Below are positions 46,753 through 54,927 of a stretch of DNA of 64,000 nucleotides, one piece after another; position 1 is the stretch's first letter, and every line of letters starts with the position of its first letter. Source of the DNA: Cyanobium sp. (GTDB taxonomy: Bacteria; Cyanobacteriota; Cyanobacteriia; PCC-6307; Cyanobiaceae); NCBI GenBank assembly GCA_014191755.1, contig BJHE01000001.1:1-64000 (forward strand), written 5' to 3'. The position numbers and the translations under genes were made by a program. A model generated the notes under the pieces. That model saw only the letters and a program-made list of their open reading frames with translations, was not told the origin of the DNA and did not search any database.

Positions 46753-47453
46753 GTCTTATCGCAAGACATATCTGGTAGGCCTGCAGCACCTTCGGTCGTC
46801 TCATTCTGGACTTTTACTTGGTCTAGTTACGTTTCCCGCCTGAGATGCTCGGGATTGATTGATTTGCCTGGAAGCAGCCGCGCTACCTTGCCGTGTGCGT
46901 CTCAGGAATCTTGACTGAGTCGATTCATGCGTCACGCAACGGGACTCTTTCAAGACTTATCGGATTGCCTTTTCGTGTTGATTTCAGCTGACAGGCCCTT
47001 GGGCTTTCCATGCCGTGCACGACGAGAATCGAGTTGGAGGATCGCTCCGTCCCAGCACGGGCCAAGTAGCCGCTCCAGGCGGCTCATGGAACGGCCCGAA
47101 GGTTTTGGACTGGGCTTCCTTTCAGTGCCCAACTTGAGTTTTGGCCTGTTCGGCGTGCTTGCGTACCTGTCTAAGACACAGGTACGCAAGCGTTCCCTGG
47201 CTCTTCTGGCTTTGAGTCGCCCAGCATCCCGCTAACGATGACCGCTGATCTCAGATAAGACCCGTAATGCTTCCAGTGAGGTGTCCAAGATAAGACTCAA
47301 GAGGCTGCATGATCCTTTGCGGTTGTTTCGCGGGTCTTGTTGTTCTGCCATGGCGCCAGCCCGCATGCCATCGTCGGCTCGCCAAAGGATCAAGCCAGTT
47401 TGATCTGATAATCCGCATCCCGGTCTTGTCATAAGACCTGTTTCGAGTCTTAT
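46753..47453. repeat. Five dispersed copies of ATAAGAC/GTCTTAT
   Basis: Exact copies: GTCTTAT at 46753-46759 and 47447-47453; ATAAGAC at 47255-47261, 47290-47296 and 47431-47437. The last two outer copies face each other across nine bases. Shorter GTCTT/AAGAC occurrences at 46763, 46952, 47173, 47334 and 47423 belong to the same cluster. GGTCTT-GTCAT-AAGACC at 47422-47438 is a perfect 6-bp inverted repeat around five bases. Confidence 0.8.
47157..47191. repeat. Perfect 14-bp inverted repeat
   Basis: GCTTGCGTACCTGT (47157-47170) and ACAGGTACGCAAGC (47178-47191) flank CTAAGAC, a seven-base loop. No T-run follows on either strand. The strength and precision exceed an ordinary terminator, and the loop contains the AAGAC pentamer of the surrounding cluster. 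Confidence 0.85.
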
Positions 47454-47484
47454 ATGGGATCCATAGAACAAGATCCAGGCCAAT

Positions 47485-47508
47485 AAAAAACCCCGCAGGT
47501 GCGGGGTT
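47485..47508 (-). terminator. Intrinsic terminator of apcD
   Basis: Read on the reverse strand, AACCCCGCA pairs with TGCGGGGTT and the stem is followed by a run of T. It lies 44 bases beyond the apcD stop and is a textbook rho-independent terminator. Confidence 0.85.
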
Positions 47509-47551
47509 GGAGCAATGGTCATCAAAGCGATGCGAGCCAGTCAGGGTCCGC

Positions 47552-48046
47552 TCAGGTGCTGGTCTGCATCCCCTGGATCAGGAAGTCGAAATAGGGGTTG
47601 ACCAGGGCCGCCTGTTCGCCGTTGACCAAGGCCACCGAAGCCTCCTTCAGGCAGCGGATAGCCTCCACCATGCCGGGCATCGGCACACCGAGACTGTTGT
47701 ACATCTCGCGCGCACCGATCAGGCCGATCTCCTGGATCCGCTCCGTGCTTCCGGCCAGAACCCCGTAGGTCACCAGGCGTAGATACCAGCTGAAATCCCG
47801 CAGGCATTGGGCTCGCTGCTTCTGGCCAAAAGCATTGCCACCGGGGGCCACATATTCAGGCTTGCGGCTGAACAGCTGACGGGCCGCTTCGTCCACGATC
47901 TTCTTCTCGTTGTCGGTGAGCACCCGCACCACCGAGAGGCGTGCATTGCCACCGCTGAGAAACTCCACGATTGATCGAAGCTCGCCTCCGGTGGGATACC
48001 GAAGCTGATCGTCAGCCTGGATGATCAGATCGCGAACGACGCTCAT
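47552..48046 (-). CDS. apcD: Allophycocyanin alpha-B subunit
   Basis: Terminal emitter subunit of the phycobilisome core that passes energy to photosystems. 164 residues from ATG 48046 (MSVVRDLIIQADDQLRYPTG). Chromophore-binding Cys81 is in GQKQRAQCLRDFSWYLR, and YGVLAG, REMYNSLGVPMPGMVEAIRC and YFDFLIQGM match ApcD rather than ApcA. It stands alone, ended by a strong terminator, and is divergent from rlmD. Confidence 0.93.
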   Translation of the reverse strand: MSVVRDLIIQADDQLRYPTGGELRSIVEFLSGGNARLSVVRVLTDNEKKIVDEAARQLFSRKPEYVAPGGNAFGQKQRAQCLRDFSWYLRLVTYGVLAGSTERIQEIGLIGAREMYNSLGVPMPGMVEAIRCLKEASVALVNGEQAALVNPYFDFLIQGMQTST

Positions 48047-48165
48047 TGCAGCGAACTCGGATTGCCCCATCCTATCGACCCCGCCAGGCGGATCCGTCGT
48101 TCACCGCCAACGTGTAACGCCCCTTTGCAAGCGATAGGGTCAGGGTCCGGGGGGCGAACGGGGCT

Positions 48166-49539
48166 ATGTGCAGGGCTGGAGAGCTTGGCGAGATCAGCGT
48201 GGACGACCTCTCCCATCAGGGCGAGGGCATCGGCCGCCTAGGCACGGAGGTGGTATTCGTGCCGGGCGGACTGCCTGGCGATCGGTTGCGCATCCGCCTG
48301 GTGCGCCGCCATAAGGGCCACTGGTCCGGTGAGATCGCCGGAATTATCAGCCCCTCCCCTGACCGGCGCCGCTCCCCGTGCATCCTGGCCGACCACTGCG
48401 GAGGCTGCAGCCTCCAGCCCCTGGACGATCGAGCCCAGACCCGCTGGAAGGCCCAGCAGGTGCTCCAGACCCTGCAGCGCATTGCGGGCCTTGAGGCCCC
48501 CGTGCGGCCCATCCTCGCGGCGTCCGCGCCCCTGGGCTACCGGAACCGGGCAATCATCCCCTTGGAACGCAATGCTGACGGGATCCTGCGGGCGGGCTAC
48601 TACCGACGTGGGTCCCACAGGATCGTCAATCTCAACCGCTGTCCCGTCCTCGATGCCCGCATCGACGACCTGATCCAGCCCCTCAAGCAGGAACTCGAAG
48701 CCAGCGACTGGCCGATCGATCGCCACGGGGGCGGCGGACTTCGCCATCTGGCGTTAAGGGTCGGGCAGGCCACCGGCGAGGTGCTGATCACCCTGGTGTC
48801 CGCCGACCGCGACCTGCCGGGCCTGGAGGCCATGGCCAACGCCTGGATAGCCCGCTGGCCCGAGGTGGTGGGTGTGTGCCTCAACCTTCAGGATCAGCCC
48901 ACCAACCGCCTGCTGGGAGAGCACACCCTCACTGTTGCGGGGCGCCCATGGCTAGAGGAGGGATTCGCCGGTCTGCGGTACCGCATCGGCGCCGACACCT
49001 TTTTTCAGGTGAACACCGGCCAGGCCGAAGCCGTGCTGCCCTCGCTGCTGGAGGCCCTCGCCGATGGGAGCGACCATGGGCCCAGGGAGCTCGTCGATGC
49101 CTACTGCGGCATCGGCACCTTCTCCCTGCCGCTCGCCCAGCGTGGCTGGCGGATCCACGGGCTGGAACAGCATGCACCCTCCGTGGAGCTGGCCCGAAGC
49201 AACGCAGCCCTCAATGGACTGGAGGGGATGGCCCAGTTCGAATGCACCACCGTGGCTCACGTATTGGGCGAGCGGCTCCAACCCCACGTGGAGGCGGTCG
49301 CCGCCCCCTACCTGTTTGTGGATCCCCCCCGCCGGGGCCTGGAGCCGAACGCCCTGGCCGCGATCGAGACGGCTCGCCCGGCCCGGATCGCCTACCTCAG
49401 CTGTGACCCCGCCACCCTCGCCAGGGACCTGGGCCACTTGACAGGCACAGGAACCTACGAGCTGCTCTGGCTCCAGCCGATCGACTTCTTCCCGAACACC
49501 AGTCACGTGGAGTGCTTGGCCGCACTTCGCCGCCGCTGA
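48166..49539 (+). CDS. rlmD: 23S rRNA (uracil-5-)-methyltransferase, RlmD/RumA type
   Basis: Methylates a uracil at C5 in 23S rRNA using S-adenosylmethionine. 457 residues: an N-terminal TRAM domain (about 1-60), the [4Fe-4S] cysteines C72, C78 and C81 (SPCILADHCGGCSLQP), the S-adenosylmethionine site ELVDAYCGIGTFSLPLA near 306-322, and the catalytic Cys in YLSCDPATLARDLGHL near 425. The fourth cluster cysteine, normally further along, is not obvious by eye. Annotation at the family level is certain; the exact uridine is inferred. Confidence 0.92.
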   Translation: MCRAGELGEISVDDLSHQGEGIGRLGTEVVFVPGGLPGDRLRIRLVRRHKGHWSGEIAGIISPSPDRRRSPCILADHCGGCSLQPLDDRAQTRWKAQQVLQTLQRIAGLEAPVRPILAASAPLGYRNRAIIPLERNADGILRAGYYRRGSHRIVNLNRCPVLDARIDDLIQPLKQELEASDWPIDRHGGGGLRHLALRVGQATGEVLITLVSADRDLPGLEAMANAWIARWPEVVGVCLNLQDQPTNRLLGEHTLTVAGRPWLEEGFAGLRYRIGADTFFQVNTGQAEAVLPSLLEALADGSDHGPRELVDAYCGIGTFSLPLAQRGWRIHGLEQHAPSVELARSNAALNGLEGMAQFECTTVAHVLGERLQPHVEAVAAPYLFVDPPRRGLEPNALAAIETARPARIAYLSCDPATLARDLGHLTGTGTYELLWLQPIDFFPNTSHVECLAALRRR

Positions 49540-49618
49540 GGGTTCGCTCAGGGGATAGAACCGACTGAACGACCAGATCGACGGACGACTCTGCTAGGTG
49601 CAGCTTGCTTAGATGAAG

Positions 49619-52075
49619 CTAACTGCGCAGCTCGGCAGCGAACTGACGTTCCAGGCTCTGGCGCACCCTGCCGTGGGCCTCCTCCACCTCCGCTTCGGTG
49701 AGGGTGCGGCTGGCGTCGCGGTAGCGGAGCCTGAAGGCCTGGCTGCAGAAGCCCGCTTTCACCGGCTCACCCTCGTAGCGGTCGATCAGCTCGGCCTGCT
49801 CCAGCAGGGGTTTGCCCGCCTTGCGGATCGCCTGAAGCAGATCCGATGCCGTGATGCCGCCTTCGACCACCAGGGCCAGATCCCGCTCGGAAGCTGGCAC
49901 CGTTGCATACGGGCGGAAGGCTGGCTGCAACCGCACCGGACGGTTCGCCGCAGTGATCAGCCCCCGAAGCTTCAGCTCGAACACATAGGTGGCTTCAGGA
50001 AGATCCAGCTCCTGGGCCCGGGCAGGATGCAACTGTCCAAACCAGCCAACGGGCTGGCCCTCCACCACCAGCGTGGCGCTGCGGCCAGGGTGCAGCAAAT
50101 TGCCTGGAGCCTCACCAGCTGCCAAGGGTCTGTCCTGCACGGGCACCAGCAGGGGATCAAGGCCGGCCTGAAGAACACCCCGGGCGAGGTAGTAGTCGGC
50201 AGGTCGTGTTTTTCCGCTGCTGCTCCAAAGCTCGCTGCGCCGTTCGCCGGCGATGAGCCCCGCCAGCAGGTCCCGCTCAACGATCACGCCCTCGGCCTCG
50301 CTGAACACCCGGCCGATCTCGAAGGCCCAGAAGCCCGGGCGGGAGGCCTGAAGATTGCGGCGGGCCGCCTGCAGCAGTTCCGTATGGAGGTCGTCACGAA
50401 GATGGCCGTAGTCGGTCAGCAGGGGGTTGGCCAGGGAAACCCGGCCGGCTCCCGCCGCCACCAGCGAGAAGCCACAGGTTTCCTGGAGCCCGGCAGCGCA
50501 CAGGGCCTGGCGCAGTCGGCGCTCGAGGCGCTGGGCAGGCGCCGGACCGCCCGGTTCCAGGGGGTCGGGCAGATGGGCTGAGAATTGGTCGTACCCCACC
50601 AGACGCGCCACCTCCTCGATCAGATCAACCTCGCGGCGTAGATCCAGGGCCCGCTCCGGAGGCACCGCCACGGCCCAGCCCCATTCCTCGGGGCTGAGGG
50701 TGCAGCCCAGGGCCTGCAGGGTGCCCTCGATGCGGCCATCGTCGAGGTCCTCTGCCTCGCCATCGACCAGCACCGGACCCAGCAGGTTGTGGAGGGCATC
50801 GCGGCGCAGCAGCACCTCCTCAGGCCCACTGGAGGGGCGCCGATGCAGCCAGCGGCCCTCCAGGGTTGCGCCTGTCAACTGTTGGAGCAGCGCCACGGCT
50901 CGATCACTGGCGGGGAGGGTGCCATCGGGAGGCAGCCCCTTCTCGAAGCGGCTGCTCGCCTCGGTGCGCAGTCCCACGCTGCGGGCCGAACGCCGCACCG
51001 CCTGGGGCTCGAACACGGCAGCCTCCAGCCAGATGGATGAGGTGGTGGTGGTGACGGCCTCTTCAAGGCCCCCCATCACGCCGGCCAGGGCGATCGGTCG
51101 ATTGGCGAGCGTCACCAGCAGGGCTTCCGAATCAAGGGTTCGCTCCACCCCGTCGAGGGTAACGAGCCGTTCTTGCGGTTCGGCCTGGCGAACCCCGATC
51201 GCAGCCGGATCGGCCGGAGAGCCCACCGCCTGGTCCAGGCGATCCCGATCGAAGCCATGGAGTGGCTGGCCCGTTTCCAGCATCACCAGGTTGGTGATGT
51301 CCACCACGTTGTTGATCGGACGCACGCCCGCCTTCTCCAGCCGCTGTTGTAGCCAGGCCGGGGAGGGCTCAACCTTGACGTTGCTCAGGGCGGTGATGCT
51401 GAACAACCCCCCGGCCTCGATGCGCCGGCAATTCTCCGGATCGGTGGGGAGCTGGGCGGCTTCGATGCTTGGACCCGTTGCCGGAAAGCGGGTCTGGCCG
51501 CCGCTCAGGGCCGCCACCTCTCGGGCAATTCCTCGCATCGAGAGGCCATCGGGTCGGTTGGCGGTAATCGCCAGCTCCAACACCTGATCATCAAGCCCAA
51601 GGGCCGGCCCGATCGAGGCCCCGAGGGGCGGCACCGTCTCGAGCAGATCCTCAAGGATCGCAATGCCGTCCACGCCACTGGGAAGGCCGAGCTCCTGCAG
51701 GGAGCAGATCATGCCGTTGCTGGCCACGCCCCGCAGCTCTGCAGGCTTGATGGTGAGGTTCACCGCCGGGAGCGTGGTCCCCACGAGTGCCACAGGCACA
51801 TGGATCCCCGCCCTCACGTTCGCGGCGCCGCAGACGATCTGCAGCGGCTCGGCTGCCCCCACCCGCACGCGGCAGACACTCAGCTTGTCGGCGGCCGGGT
51901 GGGGATCCCGAGCCTCCACCAGCCCCACCACCACCCCGGCGGCCCGGGCGGCCAGATCATCCACCGACTCCACTTCAAAGCCGGCGATCGATAGCCGTTC
52001 TGCAAGGTGCTCCGGATCGAGGGCCTCCGGCTCCACCTGCACGAGCTCCCGGAGCCACTGGAGCGAAACCCGCAT
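49619..52075 (-). CDS. pheT: Phenylalanyl-tRNA synthetase beta subunit
   Basis: Beta subunit of the (alpha-beta)2 enzyme. 818 residues from ATG 52075 (MRVSLQWLRELVQVEPEAL); ATG 52090 would add five residues. It has the tRNA-binding OB-like domain (about 40-150), the B3/B4 editing domain around GGQTRF to LHGFD, B5, and the C-terminal anticodon-binding RRM-like domain (EQAELIDRYEGEPVKAG, then FRLRYRDASRTLTEAEVE). pheS is not in the window. Confidence 0.96.
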   Translation of the reverse strand: MRVSLQWLRELVQVEPEALDPEHLAERLSIAGFEVESVDDLAARAAGVVVGLVEARDPHPAADKLSVCRVRVGAAEPLQIVCGAANVRAGIHVPVALVGTTLPAVNLTIKPAELRGVASNGMICSLQELGLPSGVDGIAILEDLLETVPPLGASIGPALGLDDQVLELAITANRPDGLSMRGIAREVAALSGGQTRFPATGPSIEAAQLPTDPENCRRIEAGGLFSITALSNVKVEPSPAWLQQRLEKAGVRPINNVVDITNLVMLETGQPLHGFDRDRLDQAVGSPADPAAIGVRQAEPQERLVTLDGVERTLDSEALLVTLANRPIALAGVMGGLEEAVTTTTSSIWLEAAVFEPQAVRRSARSVGLRTEASSRFEKGLPPDGTLPASDRAVALLQQLTGATLEGRWLHRRPSSGPEEVLLRRDALHNLLGPVLVDGEAEDLDDGRIEGTLQALGCTLSPEEWGWAVAVPPERALDLRREVDLIEEVARLVGYDQFSAHLPDPLEPGGPAPAQRLERRLRQALCAAGLQETCGFSLVAAGAGRVSLANPLLTDYGHLRDDLHTELLQAARRNLQASRPGFWAFEIGRVFSEAEGVIVERDLLAGLIAGERRSELWSSSGKTRPADYYLARGVLQAGLDPLLVPVQDRPLAAGEAPGNLLHPGRSATLVVEGQPVGWFGQLHPARAQELDLPEATYVFELKLRGLITAANRPVRLQPAFRPYATVPASERDLALVVEGGITASDLLQAIRKAGKPLLEQAELIDRYEGEPVKAGFCSQAFRLRYRDASRTLTEAEVEEAHGRVRQSLERQFAAELRS

Positions 52076-52266
52076 GCTTCTGGTATCCACCTGTGTGGAC
52101 GGGATCCTAGGCAGCGGCTGTTGGCGTCTCCTCCTGCAGTGGCTTCTGAGGCATCCCCGCCGTCCGTCGCGTAGCTCGACGCGAACAACCCAGGACTGGA
52201 GGTAACGGCGCGGAGGTATGGTTAACCGTTGTCACATCGCTTCGCTCAGCGGCGCAACGTCCTTCC

Positions 52267-52461
52267 ATGGCAAAAAACAAGGGCGTCCGGCTCGTGATCA
52301 CCCTCGAGTGCACCGAGTGCCGGTCCAACCCCGCCAAGCGGTCCCCTGGCGTGTCCCGTTACACAACCCAGAAGAACCGCCGCAACACCACTGAACGGCT
52401 GGAGCTGAAGAAGTTCTGTCCGCACTGCAATTCCTCCACGGTGCACAAGGAAATCAAGTGA
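52267..52461 (+). CDS. rpmG: 50S ribosomal protein L33
   Basis: 64 residues from ATG 52267. Zinc-ribbon type: [19 protein letters not shown] has the first CxxC and [18 protein letters not shown] the second. It is followed 149 bases later by rpsR, the usual L33-S18 pairing. Confidence 0.97.
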   Translation: MAKNKGVRLVITLECTECRSNPAKRSPGVSRYTTQKNRRNTTERLELKKFCPHCNSSTVHKEIK

Positions 52462-52526
52462 GGTCAGCGACGCGCCGGAATCCTTCCTAAGTCGCGGCCC
52501 AACCACCTGCCTGGAGCTGATCGCCA

Positions 52527-52548
52527 TCCCAACTGCTTGCCGTTGGGA
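52527..52548 (+). repeat. Hairpin in the leader before rpsR
   Basis: TCCCAAC (52527-52533) and GTTGGGA (52542-52548) form a perfect 7-bp stem around eight bases, between rpmG and rpsR. It could be an S18 autoregulatory or a processing structure; there is no T-run. Confidence 0.35.
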
Positions 52549-52610
52549 CAGTCCTTCAGTCGCCCGGCAGAGCAGAGCATTTTCCCTTCTTCTTCCGTTC
52601 CTCCGATCCC

Positions 52611-52832
52611 ATGTCCAGCTCCTTCTTCAAGAAGCGTCTTTCCCCGATCAAGCCCGGTGATCCAATTGATTACAAGGATGTTGATCTGCTCAAGAAATTC
52701 ATCACCGAGCGCGGCAAGATCCTTCCCCGCCGCCTCACCGGTCTCACCGCCAAGCAGCAGCGCGACCTCACCAACGCCGTGAAGCGTGCCCGTATCGTGG
52801 CGCTCCTGCCCTTTGTGAATCCAGAGGGTTGA
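52611..52832 (+). CDS. rpsR: 30S ribosomal protein S18
   Basis: 73 residues from ATG 52611. [40 protein letters not shown] and [10 protein letters not shown] are the standard S18 sequence. It is followed 19 bases later by the RNase II-type gene. Confidence 0.97.
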
Positions 52833-52851
52833 TTTAGGGGACAGCCTCGGC

Positions 52852-54897
52852 GTGGGCCAGCCTTCCAGCATCCAAAGCGGAGATCTCGTTGGTGTCGATG
52901 ACGCCCGCGGATTCCAGTTGGCTGTAGTTCAGACGGTGCGCGGTTCTCGGGTTGAGCTTCGCAGCGGCTTTGATGCCAGGCTCCAACAGGTGCCGCTGCG
53001 GGATGTCGAGCGTCTTGCCGCCCTGCCGCCAACGGCGGCGGGCACCCCTGGCCGACTCGGAGATCCCCCCTGGAGCCTCAGCCCTGCCGGCCTGGCGGCC
53101 AGCCGACCCAGCTGCCGTGCCTTCGGGGAAGCCTGGGTGGTGCTGGTGGAGGAACCCGACCCCTGGGAAGGCTGCCTCAGCGATCTAGCTGATCTGCTCG
53201 GATCAGCGGCGGATCCTTCCCTGCTAGCGGCATGCTGGCTCTGGTTGCACGGCGATCAAACCCTCTTTCGCCTCCGCCAGGCCAGGATCACTCCCCGCCG
53301 CGCCGACGAACTTCGGCCGCTGCGTCAGGAGCGGCGCCGCCAGGCCCTGCTCCGCTTGCGCCGAGACCAATGGCTGCAGCAGCTGCAGGCCAGGAAGCCC
53401 ATAGAAGCCGACGGGCTCAACGCGGAGCAACGGAACGACCTGATCCAACTCCGCGGCTGGGCCGGCGGCGCAACGGAGCAGCCCCTCTCCGACGACCTGC
53501 AGCGCCTTCTGCGGGAGATCCATTGCCCCCTCGAGCCCGGCCCGATTCGCCACCTGCTGGTCGATCTCGGCCAATGGGAGCGCCACCACCTGCCTTCTCT
53601 GGAGGCCACCACCTGGCAGCAGGGCTTCACCAGCCAGCTGCTCCAGGAGGCGGATGAGCTTGTGGCCCGTGCTCACCTGCCCTTCCCCGGCGATGGGGAG
53701 CGTGTCGATCGCTGTGAGCAGCGGGTCATCACCATCGACGACGACGACACCCTTGACATCGACGACGGCCTTGCCCTCGAAACCTCTGCGGAGGGGCACC
53801 AGCGGCTGTGGATTCACATCGCCGATCCAGGGAGGCTCGTGGCGGCGGGCACCCCCCTCGATCTGGAGGCTCGCCGCCGCGCCAGCAGCCTTTACCTGGC
53901 CCGCGGCAACCTTCCGATGTTTCCGCCCCAACTCGCCCATGGCCCCATGAGCCTGCGCCGCGGGGAGCGCAGCGCGGCCTGGAGCCTCTGGGTGGAGCTC
54001 GATGGCAGCGGCGCCGTGCTGGCTGATGGATTCGAGCGCAGCTGGGTCCGGCCCACCTATCGCCTGTCCTATGCGGATGCCGATGAGTTGATCGAACTGG
54101 CGCCACCGCAGGAGGCCGATCTGGTGGCGATTCACGACCTACTCAGCTTGCGCCGCAGTTGGCGTACGGCCCGGGGCGCCCTCCAACTGGAGGATCCCGA
54201 GGGCAGGATCCGCTGCCGCGGCGAGCAGGCCGAGCTTGAGGTGGTGGAGGCTTCGCCGTCCCGCCGTCTGGTGGCCGAGGCCATGGTGCTCGCCGGCAGC
54301 CTGGTGGCGGAGCGCGGAATTCACGAGGGCCTGGCCCTTCCCTTCCGCAGCCAGCCCACCTGTGAGCTGCCTTCAGCGGCGGAGCTGGCCCAGCTTCCCT
54401 GCGGGCCTGTGCGCCATGCGGCGATCAAACGCTGCCTCAGCCGCGGCCTGGTGGGAACCTCCCCGGCACCGCACTTCAGCCTCGGACTGCCCGCCTACGT
54501 GCAGGCCACATCTCCGATCCGGCGCTATGGCGATCTGCTGGTGCAGCGCCAGCTCCTGGCCCTGCGGGCGGGTGAGCCACCCCTGGCGGAACAAGACCTC
54601 GCCGCCCTGCTCACGGAGTTGGAAGGTCCTCTGCGCCAGGGCATCCAGATCGGCCGCGAGGACCAGCGCCACTGGCTGCAGGTGTGGTTCGAAGAGCAGG
54701 AGCGAAGGCCGTGGTCTGGGCTTTTCCTGCGCTGGCTGCGGCAGGACCATCAGCTCGGCCTGGTGTGGCTGGAGGATCTGGCCCAGTCGCTCCCCTGCAG
54801 TTGTCCATCCCGCAGTGAACCTGGAAGCACCCTGCTGGTGCGGGTCAGCGCGGTGGATTCCCTCCAAGACCTACTCCGCCTGGAGGCCACGGCCTGA
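52852..54897 (+). CDS. RNase II/RNB-family exoribonuclease
   Basis: 681 residues from GTG 52852, 20 bases after rpsR. The catalytic RNB domain begins around ITIDDDDTLDIDDGLALE near 298-315, with the metal-binding aspartates, and continues with FPPQLAHGPMSLRRGERS and ATSPIRRYGDLLVQRQLLAL. RNase II/R degrades RNA 3' to 5'. The N-terminal part (about 1-250) shows weak cold-shock-like features only, so substrate range is unclear. S18 plus RNase is a common cyanobacterial arrangement. Confidence 0.92.
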   Translation: MGQPSSIQSGDLVGVDDARGFQLAVVQTVRGSRVELRSGFDARLQQVPLRDVERLAALPPTAAGTPGRLGDPPWSLSPAGLAASRPSCRAFGEAWVVLVEEPDPWEGCLSDLADLLGSAADPSLLAACWLWLHGDQTLFRLRQARITPRRADELRPLRQERRRQALLRLRRDQWLQQLQARKPIEADGLNAEQRNDLIQLRGWAGGATEQPLSDDLQRLLREIHCPLEPGPIRHLLVDLGQWERHHLPSLEATTWQQGFTSQLLQEADELVARAHLPFPGDGERVDRCEQRVITIDDDDTLDIDDGLALETSAEGHQRLWIHIADPGRLVAAGTPLDLEARRRASSLYLARGNLPMFPPQLAHGPMSLRRGERSAAWSLWVELDGSGAVLADGFERSWVRPTYRLSYADADELIELAPPQEADLVAIHDLLSLRRSWRTARGALQLEDPEGRIRCRGEQAELEVVEASPSRRLVAEAMVLAGSLVAERGIHEGLALPFRSQPTCELPSAAELAQLPCGPVRHAAIKRCLSRGLVGTSPAPHFSLGLPAYVQATSPIRRYGDLLVQRQLLALRAGEPPLAEQDLAALLTELEGPLRQGIQIGREDQRHWLQVWFEEQERRPWSGLFLRWLRQDHQLGLVWLEDLAQSLPCSCPSRSEPGSTLLVRVSAVDSLQDLLRLEATA

Positions 54898-54927
54898 GCG
54901 GGCCCGAGGCTCCGCGGACCGCCCAGA

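Larger units (their letters stand above)
46672..47480. other. 809-base gene-free region with repeats
   Basis: No reading frame here has convincing composition. The stretch contains a cluster of the heptamer ATAAGAC/GTCTTAT, extra GTCTT/AAGAC copies, and a perfect 14-bp inverted repeat at 47157-47191. A forward frame at 46927-47235 encodes a 102-residue peptide without features. It lies between the convergent J-domain gene and apcD, so it is not an obvious promoter region for either. Confidence 0.7.

Noticed and set aside
46872-46905. tRNA-like string on the reverse strand (GGTAGCGCGGCTGCTTCC)
   Set aside because: No acceptor stem or T-arm (no GTTCRA) within the expected distance, so not a tRNA.
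46927-47235. 102-residue forward frame in the repeat region
   Set aside because: No ribosome site, and composition is not protein-like; part of it is the 14-bp inverted repeat.
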